64,000 nt of DNA from positions 170,128-234,127 of the forward strand of contig NZ_QEYO01000006.1 of the NCBI RefSeq assembly GCF_023718305.1, in the 5' to 3' direction. The notes beneath the pieces are model-generated. The model was given only the letters and a program-made list of their open reading frames with translations. It had not been told where the DNA came from and made no database searches. Of the stretch, positions 37,551 to 45,858 are shown piece after piece (the stretch's first letter is position 1; every line of letters begins with the position of its first letter). The DNA is from Gramella sp. AN32. GTDB lineage: Bacteria > Bacteroidota > Bacteroidia > Flavobacteriales > Flavobacteriaceae. The translations under genes and the position numbers were made by a program.

Positions 37551-38000
37551 TTACAAAAGACCCTCATCGGCAAAACTAAAATAATCGCCATCTGGAGTTA
37601 TTATAAGATGATCAAGGACTTTAATATCAAAAAGGATCGCTGCATTTTTTATTTTTTCGGTTAGTCTTTTATCAGCTTCACTTGGTTTTAAGGTTCCAGA
37701 CGGATGATTATGGGCAAGTATTAAATTCACCGCCAATGACTTTAAGACAACTGCAAATAGGATGCGTAAATCTACTAGTGTTCCGGTGATTCCGCCGGTA
37801 GAGACTTCAAATATTCCTTTTACTTTATTGGCATTATTTAAAAGCATAACCTTAAAACATTCCTGCAGCCCTATTTGATCCTTGTTCCAGGAACAGAATA
37901 AAAGTTCGGTGGCACTTTGGGAAGAAGTTACTTTAGGTGCCTGGCTTATTTTAAAATTCCCCTGATATTTTATCGATATTTCATTAACTTTGGTTTTCAT
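37551..38000 (-). CDS. RadC-like JAB-domain protein
   Basis: A 149-residue protein with the RadC/JAMM metal motif AHNHPSGTLKPSEAD (His97, His99, Asp110) and an upstream Glu in IFEVSTGG. It lacks the N-terminal helix-hairpin-helix of chromosomal RadC, as is usual for copies on Bacteroidota mobile elements. The biochemical role is unknown; despite the name it is not an established repair protein. It is preceded by ssb on the same strand, separated by a terminator. Confidence 0.85.
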   Translation of the reverse strand: MKTKVNEISIKYQGNFKISQAPKVTSSQSATELLFCSWNKDQIGLQECFKVMLLNNANKVKGIFEVSTGGITGTLVDLRILFAVVLKSLAVNLILAHNHPSGTLKPSEADKRLTEKIKNAAILFDIKVLDHLIITPDGDYFSFADEGLL

Positions 38001-38030
38001 ATTGATCTTGTTTAATTGGATTAATAATGA

Positions 38031-38066
38031 AAAGAGGGCGAAACTTTGAACGAGGTCGCCCTCTTT
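38031..38066. terminator. hairpin between ssb and the RadC-like gene
   Basis: A perfect 11-bp stem pairs AAAGAGGGCGA (38031-38041) with TCGCCCTCTTT (38056-38066). It lies 12 bases after the ssb stop and probably ends that transcript. The T-run on the minus strand is weak. Confidence 0.6.
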
Positions 38067-38077
38067 AATTTTAGAGA

Positions 38078-38431
38078 TTAATTGCTGCCATTACTGGCAT
38101 TTCCTCCCAGCAAAAGAATTTCACTGGCTAAAATTTCGGTCACATATCGTTTCTCACCATCTTCAGTTTTATAGGTTCGGGAAGTAAGCTTTCCTTCGAT
38201 AGCGATTTCTTTTCCCTTACCAACATAGTTTTCAACGATTTCTGCAGTTTTGCCCCATGCGACAATACTATGCCATTGTGTGTTTTGCACTTTCTCACCA
38301 TTGGAATTTTTATAAAATTCGTTAGTGGCAATTGAAAAACTGGCTACTTTTTTGCCGCTTTCAAGGTTCTTGATTTCGGGAGCGTTCCCTACATTTCCGA
38401 TTAACTGTACTTTGTTTCTAAGTATACTCAT
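38078..38431 (-). CDS. ssb: single-stranded DNA-binding protein, plasmid type
   Basis: A 117-residue OB-fold protein: MSILRNKVQLIGNVGNAPEI, VASFSIATNEFY, WHSIVAWGKTAEIVENYVGKG and the final GGNASNGSN. It lacks the acidic DDDIPF-type tail that recruits repair partners in the housekeeping SSB. This is common in SSBs of conjugative elements, which coat the transferred strand. It is the last recognisable gene of the mobile module before tRNA-Arg. Confidence 0.92.
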   Translation of the reverse strand: MSILRNKVQLIGNVGNAPEIKNLESGKKVASFSIATNEFYKNSNGEKVQNTQWHSIVAWGKTAEIVENYVGKGKEIAIEGKLTSRTYKTEDGEKRYVTEILASEILLLGGNASNGSN

Positions 38432-38612
38432 GATTGAAAAAAATTTAAGTTGAAATATTTATGTTTCCCGCCTTCACCCACGGGTAGGTTAAAAAATTTA
38501 CTTATTGTATCCTGAGCGTTTTCCTTTTTTGATTTTTTAACTTTCTTTCCGCTTCAGTTTTATGGATTTGATACGATTTCATGATTTCTGATTTATAATT
38601 TACTTCCCGTAG

Positions 38613-38763
38613 AGCCGTCGCTGTTACCTTTTTTGATGCCAATACAGTTTCATGATTTAGAATTAGAGAGGAGTTATAAAAGGGAAAGCGTAGTTGACCG
38701 GTTATGCACTCCGGCTAACTTCTAAATCATGGTATTTTGCATTATAAAAAAGGTGAAACGGCT
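38613..38763. repeat. 151-base nested inverted repeat
   Basis: Outer arms AGCCGT (38613-38618) and ACGGCT (38758-38763) are followed inward by ACCTTTTTT (38626-38634) against AAAAAAGGT (38746-38754) and the perfect 12-bp pair CATGATTTAGAA (38651-38662) / TTCTAAATCATG (38720-38731). Inside lies another hairpin, AGTTGACCGG (38692-38701) / CCGGCTAACT (38711-38720), 9 of 10 paired. It could fold as one long branched hairpin in RNA or single-stranded DNA. Confidence 0.75.
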
Positions 38764-38789
38764 AGGCTGGGATGGAGTTTTAATAAATT

Positions 38790-38909
38790 ATGAGAAGTAA
38801 AAAGAAGTTGAAGTGGAAGAAAGATTATTATAATATACCAATCTGGCGGACTCCGTTCCTTTATAAAATTGAAAGATGGCTAAACTATTTCAGCCGCAAT
38901 TCTGAATAA
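38790..38909 (+). CDS. possible 39-residue basic protein
   Basis: An open frame MRSKKKLKWKKDYY...RWLNYFSRNSE that is rich in Lys, Arg and Trp. It starts 26 bases after the inverted repeat and its stop overlaps the next small frame (TAATG). No family is recognised. It may be a real small element-encoded protein or the remains of a longer one. Confidence 0.3.
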   Translation: MRSKKKLKWKKDYYNIPIWRTPFLYKIERWLNYFSRNSE

Positions 38910-39064
38910 TGAGCGTTTCAGAAGTTGAAAAAGGGAACGATGTCTAAGATTTTTTAAGTGAAGCTCTTTTCCCGGAATGTAGTGATAACGAAATGCAGGG
39001 GAATGTGCTGAACTATTGTTTGAATAAATATTTTCAATTAATCTATGAAAAGATCACGATTTAA
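38909..39064 (+). pseudogene. small ORF broken by one TAA
   Basis: The frame reads MSVSEVEKGNDV, then TAA at 38945-38947, then continues open with DFLSEALFPECSDNEMQ up to the final IYEKITI. The acidic, helical character is the same on both sides of the stop. It overlaps the upstream small ORF by one base, as coupled genes do. The family is unknown. Confidence 0.35.
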
Positions 39065-39119
39065 ATTTAAGATATCTAAATGTAGGTGTTTGTCTTAAAA
39101 AAAAGTTAAATATTAATTA

Positions 39120-39220
39120 GTGTGCGTAAAGTGTGCGTTTTTAAGAAATTTGACATAAAAAATGGTTTTGGAAAAATGTATATAAGGATAATAAATAGTG
39201 TGCGGAGAGGTGTGCGTTTT
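39120..39220. repeat. paired GTGTGCG direct repeats beside the tRNA
   Basis: GTGTGCG occurs at 39120, 39131, 39198 and 39210, as two pairs spaced 11 and 12 bases apart. The second member of each pair extends to GTGTGCGTTTT. Such pairs next to a tRNA resemble arm-type binding sites of a tyrosine recombinase. Confidence 0.55.
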
Positions 39221-39264
39221 GATTCATAAAAAAAGGGGTAACCATGTGGAAACCCCTTTATTTA

Positions 39265-39341
<77 letters not shown>

Positions 39342-39368
39342 ATTGTTATTTTCATTATTTCAAATCGT

Positions 39369-39411
<43 letters not shown>

Positions 39412-39487
39412 TTTTTTGCGGTTGCAAATATAAACCTCTTTGAGTATAAAACAATAAATTTCTAAAAAATAAACTTATATTAAAAAA

Positions 39488-39512
39488 GAAAACTTCCGCG
39501 AGGGAAGTTTTC
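39488..39512. terminator. bidirectional terminator
   Basis: GAAAACTTCC (39488-39497) pairs with GGAAGTTTTC (39503-39512) around a 5-base loop, with A-rich DNA before and T-rich DNA after. It lies 28 bases beyond the stop of the minus-strand gene 39540-39794. Confidence 0.75.
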
Positions 39513-39539
39513 TTTTTATTGAGTTTGATTAACAGCTAT

Positions 39540-39794
39540 TTAGTCTAAAAAAATAAGTTCACGTTCCAGCGTATTGGCAATGATCACAAGCTGATTCATT
39601 TTACTAGGAGAATCATCTCCCTGCAAAAAAACTTCAGCATACAATTTATTAAACCTTCTTATTAATTCGAGGGTTTTTAATTGAAGGCTAAAAAATGTAC
39701 CCTTTTTATGAACCTCATCCACGAGTTCTTTAACTGATTGGATCTGATCGATCTCCTCCTCAGTATTCAGAATATTTTCTAATTGCTTTAGCAT
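39540..39794 (-). CDS. small helical protein of unknown function
   Basis: An 84-residue acidic, helical protein (MLKQLENILNTEEEIDQIQSV...NTLERELIFLD) without signal peptide or membrane segment. I do not recognise the family. It has its own terminator, which supports it as a gene. It stands just outside the mobile region, in what looks like normal chromosome. Confidence 0.6.
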   Translation of the reverse strand: MLKQLENILNTEEEIDQIQSVKELVDEVHKKGTFFSLQLKTLELIRRFNKLYAEVFLQGDDSPSKMNQLVIIANTLERELIFLD

Positions 39795-40070
39795 AACTTT
39801 TTTGTGGTTATTGCCAAGCAGGTCTTAATAGATTGGGTTTTCCAAATATATAATTAAAAGGGGGGCGTAAGTCCCCTTCTTCAGGATTTTCTATATAAAC
39901 ATAGTTTTAACCGTTAAAATGCATGGTGCGGTATTAATCAAATTATATTAATTTAGCCGGGATTTTAAATCTATCAAAATTTTAAAAAAAGCCTGTTGTT
40001 TTATGCCCGAGCCATTTTTAATAATTTCACTATTCGAGGAGTTTTTCCTTAGTTTTTACTTGGGCATACT

Positions 40071-40078
40071 TACGTTTG
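40071..40078 (+). promoter_or_regulatory. -7 promoter box of the sugar operon
   Basis: TACGTTTG matches TAnnTTTG and ends 13 bases before the GT2 start. The upstream element is not clear. The rest of the 297-base gap 39795-40091 shows nothing else I can name. Confidence 0.45.
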
Positions 40079-40091
40079 AATTTAGGCTGAG

Positions 40092-40805
40092 ATGATCAAG
40101 GATTTTACCATTATTGTGCCTGTCTTTAACGAAGAAGCGTGTTTACCGGAACTTTTTCAGGAATTAAAAAACTATATTGAAATTTCCGCAGTTAAATCAG
40201 AGGTTCTGTTTGTTGATGATGGCTCAACAGATAATAGCCCACAACTTATCGAAACATATTGCCTTGATAACCCGGATTTTAATTTTTTATTATTTGATAA
40301 AAACTACGGAAAAGGCGCAGCATTAAAAGCAGGTTTTGATCTATGTAAAACCTCTATTCTGGGGTATATGGACGCCGATTTACAAACACATCCGGAAGAT
40401 TTTGAAAAGCTTCTTCCCTATATTGAAGAATATGATTTGGTGACCGGGTGGAGAAAAGATCGTAAGGATTCTGGTTTTAAAAAGATCTCTTCAAAAATAG
40501 GAAATGCTGTAAGAAAAGTATTTACAAAAGATCATATACACGATACAGGTTGCCCTTTAAAAATCATTAAAACTACAAGTGCGAAGAGAATCCCCATGTT
40601 CAAAGGCCTGCAACGCTTTCTTCCAGCCATGATCCTTTTACAAAACGGAAAAATTAAAGAAGTCCCCATCCCGCATTATCCAAGAATTGCAGGATTTTCG
40701 AAATATAGCCTAAAGAATAGGTTTATGGGGCCTTTACTTGACTGTTTTGCCTTTCTCTGGATGCGCAAATCGTATATCAATTATAAAATTGATGAAAAAG
40801 GATGA
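40092..40805 (+). CDS. GT2 glycosyltransferase, DPM1-like
   Basis: A 237-residue family 2 glycosyltransferase. It opens FTIIVPVFNEEACLPELFQ, then VDDGSTDNS, GKGAALKAGFDLCK and MDADLQTHPEDF with the metal-binding DAD. The domain is followed by RKDRKDSGFKK and no clear membrane helices, as in dolichyl/polyprenyl-phosphate mannose synthases. It would load a sugar onto a polyprenyl phosphate. Its stop overlaps the next start (ATGA), and the ArnT-like enzyme downstream would use the lipid-linked sugar. Confidence 0.85.
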   Translation: MIKDFTIIVPVFNEEACLPELFQELKNYIEISAVKSEVLFVDDGSTDNSPQLIETYCLDNPDFNFLLFDKNYGKGAALKAGFDLCKTSILGYMDADLQTHPEDFEKLLPYIEEYDLVTGWRKDRKDSGFKKISSKIGNAVRKVFTKDHIHDTGCPLKIIKTTSAKRIPMFKGLQRFLPAMILLQNGKIKEVPIPHYPRIAGFSKYSLKNRFMGPLLDCFAFLWMRKSYINYKIDEKG

Positions 40806-41428
40806 AAGAATGGGTGATTTTTCTTTTAGGATTTGTTGCTCAAATTCTTTTTACCTCAAGAATGGTGGTGCAGTGGATCTTATCTGAAAAATCACGCAAA
40901 GTTATAACGCCCTCCTTCTTTTGGCACCTTAGCCTTATAGCTTCTTTTTTATTGTTTGTCTATGGATATTTAAGGAATGATTTTGCCATTATGTTAGGTC
41001 AAACCCTTACGTACTTTATCTATATCAGGAACTTACAATTACAGGGAGAGTGGAAAAAACTAAACCTTGTACTCCGCATCTTTATCCTTATTTTTCCATT
41101 GATAATTGTTCTTTATGGGTTTAACAACAACGTTTACAACGCTGAGTTACTTTTTAGAAATGTAAATATTCCGGCTTGGTTGTTAGCGCTTGGTATCATT
41201 TCTCAGGTCGTTTTTATTTTCCGGTTTATCTATCAATTATTTTATTCTGAAAAACGTAAAATATCAAGTTTGCCGGTAATGTTCTGGATACTGAGTTTGT
41301 TGGGTTCAGCCCTTATTTTTATTTATGCTATCTTCAGAAGGGATCCTGTTCTAATGATCGCACATGGATTTGGGGCGGTGATGTATATTCGAAACATTTT
41401 AATTCATAAAAATGAAGTTAAGGAATAA
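40802..41428 (+). CDS. membrane protein with two LAB_N domains
   Basis: A 208-residue membrane protein made of two tandem copies of the lipid-A-disaccharide-synthase N-terminal (LAB_N) domain. Each has three membrane helices: FLLGFVAQILFTSRMVVQW with FWHLSLIASFLLFVYGY and YFIYIRNLQ, then FRFIYQLFYSEK with FWILSLLGSALIFIYAI and YIRNILIH. It is usually found beside glycosyltransferases that act on lipid carriers; the activity is not established. It overlaps both neighbours, so the four genes form one operon. Confidence 0.8.
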   Translation: MKEWVIFLLGFVAQILFTSRMVVQWILSEKSRKVITPSFFWHLSLIASFLLFVYGYLRNDFAIMLGQTLTYFIYIRNLQLQGEWKKLNLVLRIFILIFPLIIVLYGFNNNVYNAELLFRNVNIPAWLLALGIISQVVFIFRFIYQLFYSEKRKISSLPVMFWILSLLGSALIFIYAIFRRDPVLMIAHGFGAVMYIRNILIHKNEVKE

Positions 41429-43028
41429 CTATTTTCTAATTCTTATCCTTACCTGTATCGCAATTTTCTTTGTAAACCTGGATGCTATTTATGTAAATAT
41501 CATGGAAGCTAGGAATTTCATTACGGCGCGTGAAATGGTAGATCTTGATCATTGGATCTTCACGACCATGAACGATGAACCAAGATATGAAAAACCGCCT
41601 TTGCCCACATGGCTTACAGCTATTTCGATGATGCTTTTTGGCATGAAAAGTCTTTTTGCCCTGAGACTTCCGGCCGCCATTATGGGAACCATTGGCGTTT
41701 TGGGAATTTATAAAATTGGGGATCAAATTACCGGAAATAAGAAATTCGGATTTATCTCTGCACTTATCGCGGCGACCTCCTTCTATATTTTATATTCCGG
41801 GAGGGATGGCCAATGGGATATTCATACCCACGCCTGGATGGTGCTTGCCATCATTGGTTTCTTTAAGATCTTTTCTGAAAATTCAAAAGCAATAGGTACA
41901 TCAATTCTGGTAGGAATTTGTCTTGGTTTTTCATTTTTAAGCAAAGGCCCTGTTTCCATGTATGCATTGCTTTTACCATTTTTAATAGCCTACGGATGTA
42001 CTTTTAAATTTAAAAAGGTTCAGAAAAAATGGCCTGAAATTTTAATTCTTGTGCTCATTGCATTTTTAATTTCGGCATCGTGGAGCTGGTATGTGTATTA
42101 TTTTGATACCAAACATGTGATGGAAATCACCAATACTGAAGCTGGTCGCTGGATAGATTATAATGTACGGCCCTTTTATTATTACTGGAGTTTCTTTATC
42201 CAGTCTGGAATTTGGACAATCCCGGCATTTATTAGTTTGCTTTATCCTTATTTGAAGAACAGGGTTTTTCATAAAAAAGGCTATCAATTCACGTTACTAT
42301 GGACATTAGCTTCCGTTGTGTTACTTTCCATAATTCCGGAGAAAAAATCGAGGTATCTGTTACCGGTTTTAATTCCGCTAGCTTTAAATACAGGTTTTTA
42401 TATTGAATTTCTTTTCCGAAGTTTTAAGAACCTGAATAATAAAGAGCGTTGGCCGGTTTATTTCAATTTTGGACTTATTGCGCTTATAGGAATTATATTT
42501 CCATTTGCAGGCTATTATTACTTTCAGGAAAAACTGGAGGGAATGTTAGTTTGGTTTGTTTTAACCGCTATTTCCCTCCTGTTTATTGGAATTTTTATAT
42601 TGTTTTTTCTGAAGAAAAAAGAGTTTAACAAGGTTTTTTACCTCACAATTGAATTTACCATCGCTATTATATTCTTTGGATTTCCTATGGCGAAAAAGAT
42701 TGAAGTAAATCCATATTACACCAGTATTACTGAAGTTGATAAAATAGTAGAAGGTCGTAAATGGCCATTATTCGAATACGAAAGTTTTAGTCCGGAGATG
42801 GTTTGGGAATATGGTAAACCGGTGGAAAGGCTTCATGAAAATGAAAATTTAAAAATACCGGAAGCGGAAAATTTTCTACTTTTAGCGACAGAAGAACAGG
42901 AGGAAGAAATCAGGCGTCAATTTTGGAATTATCGTATCCAAAAAGTGATGGAAATTGATATGAATCCCGTGGGAAATAAACACAAAGGTCGTTTGTACCG
43001 GGATCTTTATAAACTTGAAAAACAATAA
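41412..43028 (+). CDS. ArnT/PMT-like lipid-linked sugar transferase
   Basis: A 538-residue integral membrane glycosyltransferase (GT83/PMT_2 type). The first periplasmic loop has the expected acidic motif and EKPPLPTWL (MEARNFITAREM, DEPRYEKPPLPTW). About eleven hydrophobic segments follow, then a soluble C-terminal domain of about 110 residues. Enzymes of this type move a sugar from a polyprenyl phosphate to lipid A or a protein on the outer face of the inner membrane. The upstream GT2 would make the donor. The acceptor is unknown. It overlaps the LAB_N gene by 17 bases. Confidence 0.82.
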   Translation: MKLRNNYFLILILTCIAIFFVNLDAIYVNIMEARNFITAREMVDLDHWIFTTMNDEPRYEKPPLPTWLTAISMMLFGMKSLFALRLPAAIMGTIGVLGIYKIGDQITGNKKFGFISALIAATSFYILYSGRDGQWDIHTHAWMVLAIIGFFKIFSENSKAIGTSILVGICLGFSFLSKGPVSMYALLLPFLIAYGCTFKFKKVQKKWPEILILVLIAFLISASWSWYVYYFDTKHVMEITNTEAGRWIDYNVRPFYYYWSFFIQSGIWTIPAFISLLYPYLKNRVFHKKGYQFTLLWTLASVVLLSIIPEKKSRYLLPVLIPLALNTGFYIEFLFRSFKNLNNKERWPVYFNFGLIALIGIIFPFAGYYYFQEKLEGMLVWFVLTAISLLFIGIFILFFLKKKEFNKVFYLTIEFTIAIIFFGFPMAKKIEVNPYYTSITEVDKIVEGRKWPLFEYESFSPEMVWEYGKPVERLHENENLKIPEAENFLLLATEEQEEEIRRQFWNYRIQKVMEIDMNPVGNKHKGRLYRDLYKLEKQ

Positions 43029-43029
43029 C

Positions 43030-44001
43030 ATGATCGATTACCCAATAAAATTCAGGCCCATACTTCAGGATAAGATCTGGGGGGGCGATAAGCTAAAAAA
43101 GATTTTCAATAAATCGACCAATTCCAATAGTGTAGGGGAGAGCTGGGAAATTAGCGGAGTTAAAGATTTTGTTTCTGTAGTGTGCAATGGAAGTGAGGAA
43201 GGTAAAACCCTCACAGAAATCATTGCGGAATTTAAAGGGGACCTGGTAGGGGAAAAAATATATGAAAAATTCGGAAATGATTTTCCCTTGTTGATCAAGT
43301 TTATCGATGCCAAAACCGATCTTTCGGTACAATTGCACCCTAATGACGAATTGGCTAAAGAACGTCATGATTCCTTCGGAAAAACGGAAATGTGGTATAT
43401 CCTTCAGGCTGATGAGAAAGCACGACTGAATATTGGATTTAAAGAGACTATTTCAAAAGAAACATATCTGGATCATCTTGAAAATGGTAAAATAACTGAT
43501 ATTCTTAATTTTGAAGAGGTGAAAAAGGGTGATTCGGTTTTTATCAATACCGGAAAAGTTCACGCCATTGGAGCAGGCGTCATGTTGGCAGAAATTCAGC
43601 AGACTTCAGATATCACTTATCGAATTTATGATTGGGATCGGGTAGATGATCAGGGAAATTCAAGAGAATTGCATACCGAACAAGCTTTGGATGCCATCGA
43701 TTTTGAAAAGAAAGATGATTATCAACTAAGTTATACCAAAGTGCTGAATGAATCTTCAGAAATTGCCAGTTGTGAATATTTCACCACTAATTTTTTACCG
43801 GTTCAGGGGAAACTGGAAAAAGATTATTCAGCGCTGGATTCTTTTGTGATCTATATGTGTGTCGAGGGGAATGGCATTATTCACCTGAACGACCATATGG
43901 AAACAATTGCCCAGGGACAAAGTATTTTGATCCCGGCCAATGCTGAATGTGTAAAAATTGAAGCTGAAAATATTGAATTACTGGAGGTGTATATCCAATA
44001 A
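43030..44001 (+). CDS. manA: mannose-6-phosphate isomerase, class I
   Basis: A 323-residue type I phosphomannose isomerase: KFRPILQDKIWGG at the start, GESWEISG, the zinc region SVQLHPND, EMWYIL, FINTGKVHAIGAGV and QTSDITYRIYDWDR. It interconverts fructose-6-phosphate and mannose-6-phosphate, the entry to GDP-mannose. I chose the ATG at 43030, one base after the previous stop; a TTG at 43015 would overlap. Its place at the end of the operon suggests the sugar handled upstream is mannose or derived from it. Confidence 0.92.
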   Translation: MIDYPIKFRPILQDKIWGGDKLKKIFNKSTNSNSVGESWEISGVKDFVSVVCNGSEEGKTLTEIIAEFKGDLVGEKIYEKFGNDFPLLIKFIDAKTDLSVQLHPNDELAKERHDSFGKTEMWYILQADEKARLNIGFKETISKETYLDHLENGKITDILNFEEVKKGDSVFINTGKVHAIGAGVMLAEIQQTSDITYRIYDWDRVDDQGNSRELHTEQALDAIDFEKKDDYQLSYTKVLNESSEIASCEYFTTNFLPVQGKLEKDYSALDSFVIYMCVEGNGIIHLNDHMETIAQGQSILIPANAECVKIEAENIELLEVYIQ

Positions 44002-45000
44002 TTATTTCAGAATTGAATTGATCTTGTCAAGTTCAACTTCAGTAAAATTGATATTATGAATGGCGGCAATGTTATCTTCCAATTGAGAAACCTTGCTAAC
44101 TCCTACCAAAACCGAAGTTACACGATCATCTTTTAATAACCAGGCCACAGCCATTTGGGCCAGGCTCTGGTTTCGGGATTCAGCGATATCATTTAGCGCA
44201 CCAATCTTTTCTACGAGTTGTGGTGTGATTTGTGATTTATCTAGGTAGCTCCCTTCAGTTGCTGCCCTGGAATCTTCCGGAATTCCTTTTAAATATTTCG
44301 AAGTAAGAATTCCCTGTTCCAAAGGAGAGAAAACAATGCTCCCAATTCCTACTTTTTCCAAAGTATCCAGCAAACCGTCCTCAACCCAACGATCCATCAT
44401 GTTATATCGTGGTTGATGAATTAGAAATGGAGTGCCCTGAGCTTTTAAAATCTCTGCAGCTTTTGCGGTATCTTCAGCATTATATTGAGAAACACCTACA
44501 TACAATGCCTTTCCAGAACGCACAATTTGATCTAAAGCTCCCATGGTTTCTTCCAAAGGGGTTTTAGGATCTGGGCGGTGATGATAGAAAATATCCACAT
44601 AGTCCAAGCCCATTCTTTTTAAAGACTGGTCCAGACTGGCAATCAAATATTTTCTGGATCCAAAATTTCCATAAGGTCCGGGCCACATATCCCATCCAGC
44701 CTTCGTAGAAATGATCAATTCATCCCGATAATGAGCGAAATCTTCTTTAAAGATCTCCCCGAAATTTGATTCAGCCGAGCCGTATGGAGGGCCATAATTG
44801 TTTGCAAGGTCAAAATGGGTAATTCCATTATCAAAAGCAGTTCGAAGAATATTCCGGGCATTTCCAAAATCATCATGATCCCCGAAATTATGCCATAAAC
44901 CTAAAGAAATAAGGGGAAGCTCAATCCCGCTTTTTCCACATCTGCGATACTGCATTTTTTCGTAGCGATCTTCAGCCGCTTTGTAATTCAACATTTGCAA
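44002..45000 (-). CDS. aldo/keto reductase, YghZ-like
   Basis: A 332-residue NADPH-dependent aldo/keto reductase. It has GLWHNFGDHDDFGNARNIL, the catalytic Asp and Tyr in HFDLANNYGPPYGSAE, then STKAGWDMWPGPYG, SLKRMGLDYVDIFYHHRPD and the C-terminal cofactor stretch TSVLVGVSKVSQLEDNI. The DMWPGPYG loop is typical of the YghZ/L-glyceraldehyde-3-phosphate reductase subgroup. It converges with manA with no spare base between the two stop codons. Probable role: detoxifying small aldehydes. Confidence 0.9.
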   Translation of the reverse strand: MQMLNYKAAEDRYEKMQYRRCGKSGIELPLISLGLWHNFGDHDDFGNARNILRTAFDNGITHFDLANNYGPPYGSAESNFGEIFKEDFAHYRDELIISTKAGWDMWPGPYGNFGSRKYLIASLDQSLKRMGLDYVDIFYHHRPDPKTPLEETMGALDQIVRSGKALYVGVSQYNAEDTAKAAEILKAQGTPFLIHQPRYNMMDRWVEDGLLDTLEKVGIGSIVFSPLEQGILTSKYLKGIPEDSRAATEGSYLDKSQITPQLVEKIGALNDIAESRNQSLAQMAVAWLLKDDRVTSVLVGVSKVSQLEDNIAAIHNINFTEVELDKINSILK

Positions 45001-45051
45001 AACAAGAAATTTTAAAATTCGTAGAGCTAATATAATGGTTTTCCAATATTA

Positions 45052-45080
45052 TTGTTTCTAATAATAAATGATTATGTTTG
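45052..45080 (+). promoter_or_regulatory. promoter of the TonB receptor locus
   Basis: TTG (45052-45054) is followed after 18 bases by TATGTTTG (45073-45080), a full match to the Bacteroidota TAnnTTTG box with a fitting spacer. It lies 51 bases before the first ATG. Confidence 0.6.
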
Positions 45081-45131
45081 GTGTATTAAGGAAAGAATTA
45101 CTAACCGCCTTCCCATATTTCATCCTTAAAT

Positions 45132-45854
45132 ATGAAAGAGAGAATTATAATTTTCTTCAGCATTCTTATGGCAGCACATTCATTTGCCCAGGAAAATGTA
45201 AATGCTGAATTACTCACTGCTTTAAATATCAGGTCAGGTTATAAAAATCTAGGCCTGGTAAATGGCGTGGAATATATCGAAACTTATAGAAGCATCAATG
45301 CTGAACATCAGTTTTTGATTGGAAGGGATTTTTATAAAGGAACTTTGGAATATCAGGGTCAGTTTTACAAGGATATTGAATTAAAATATGATATTTTCCG
45401 GGATATTCTGGTCGCTAAATTACAACGCGGAGTACAGGGAACTCTTATACTGGAGCTTATTAAAGATCACGTAACCCGGTTCAGCTTAGAAGACAAGAAA
45501 TTTCTAAATGTTCAGGATACTGATTTGAATCTTTCAAAAGGATTTTATGAAGTAATTTTAGAAGAAAGCAATTTAAAACTTCTCAAAAAACATCGCCTTA
45601 ATGCCAGGGAAAAACAGGATCGAAGTATGGCCTATTATGAATTTGAAAAGCTGGATAGCGAATATTATTATGTTTTAAATAATGGTGGTTATATTGCTGC
45701 AGATCGATCTGACTTACTAGAAATACTCCCAGATTGCAAAAACGAAATAAGCAAACAATTTAAAGCTAACCGAAGTTTGAAAAGAAAAAACCCGGATCAA
45801 TTTTGGAAAGAGCTGGGAGTAAGTCTGAATATTGCTGAATGCATAAAGAATTGA
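45132..45854 (+). CDS. secreted protein of the TonB receptor locus
   Basis: A 240-residue protein with a signal peptide (IIIFFSILMAAHSFAQ). The mature part is strand-rich (HQFLIGRDFYKGTLEYQGQFYKDIELKYD) and ends with a helical, lysine-rich tail. I do not know the family. It is followed after 4 bases by the TonB receptor and shares its promoter, so it is probably a periplasmic or surface part of the same uptake or signalling system. Confidence 0.65.
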   Translation: MKERIIIFFSILMAAHSFAQENVNAELLTALNIRSGYKNLGLVNGVEYIETYRSINAEHQFLIGRDFYKGTLEYQGQFYKDIELKYDIFRDILVAKLQRGVQGTLILELIKDHVTRFSLEDKKFLNVQDTDLNLSKGFYEVILEESNLKLLKKHRLNAREKQDRSMAYYEFEKLDSEYYYVLNNGGYIAADRSDLLEILPDCKNEISKQFKANRSLKRKNPDQFWKELGVSLNIAECIKN

Positions 45855-45858
45855 TTGC

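Larger units (their letters stand above)
38432..39264. other. 833-base gene-poor element end
   Basis: Between ssb and tRNA-Arg I see no full-length gene, and in particular no tyrosine recombinase. The stretch holds a large nested inverted repeat, two overlapping small ORFs (one broken) and four GTGTGCG repeats, each listed separately. It looks like the decayed end of an integrated element. Confidence 0.6.

Noticed and set aside
38613..38763. A retron non-coding RNA
   Set aside because: No reverse transcriptase gene is within reach on either strand.
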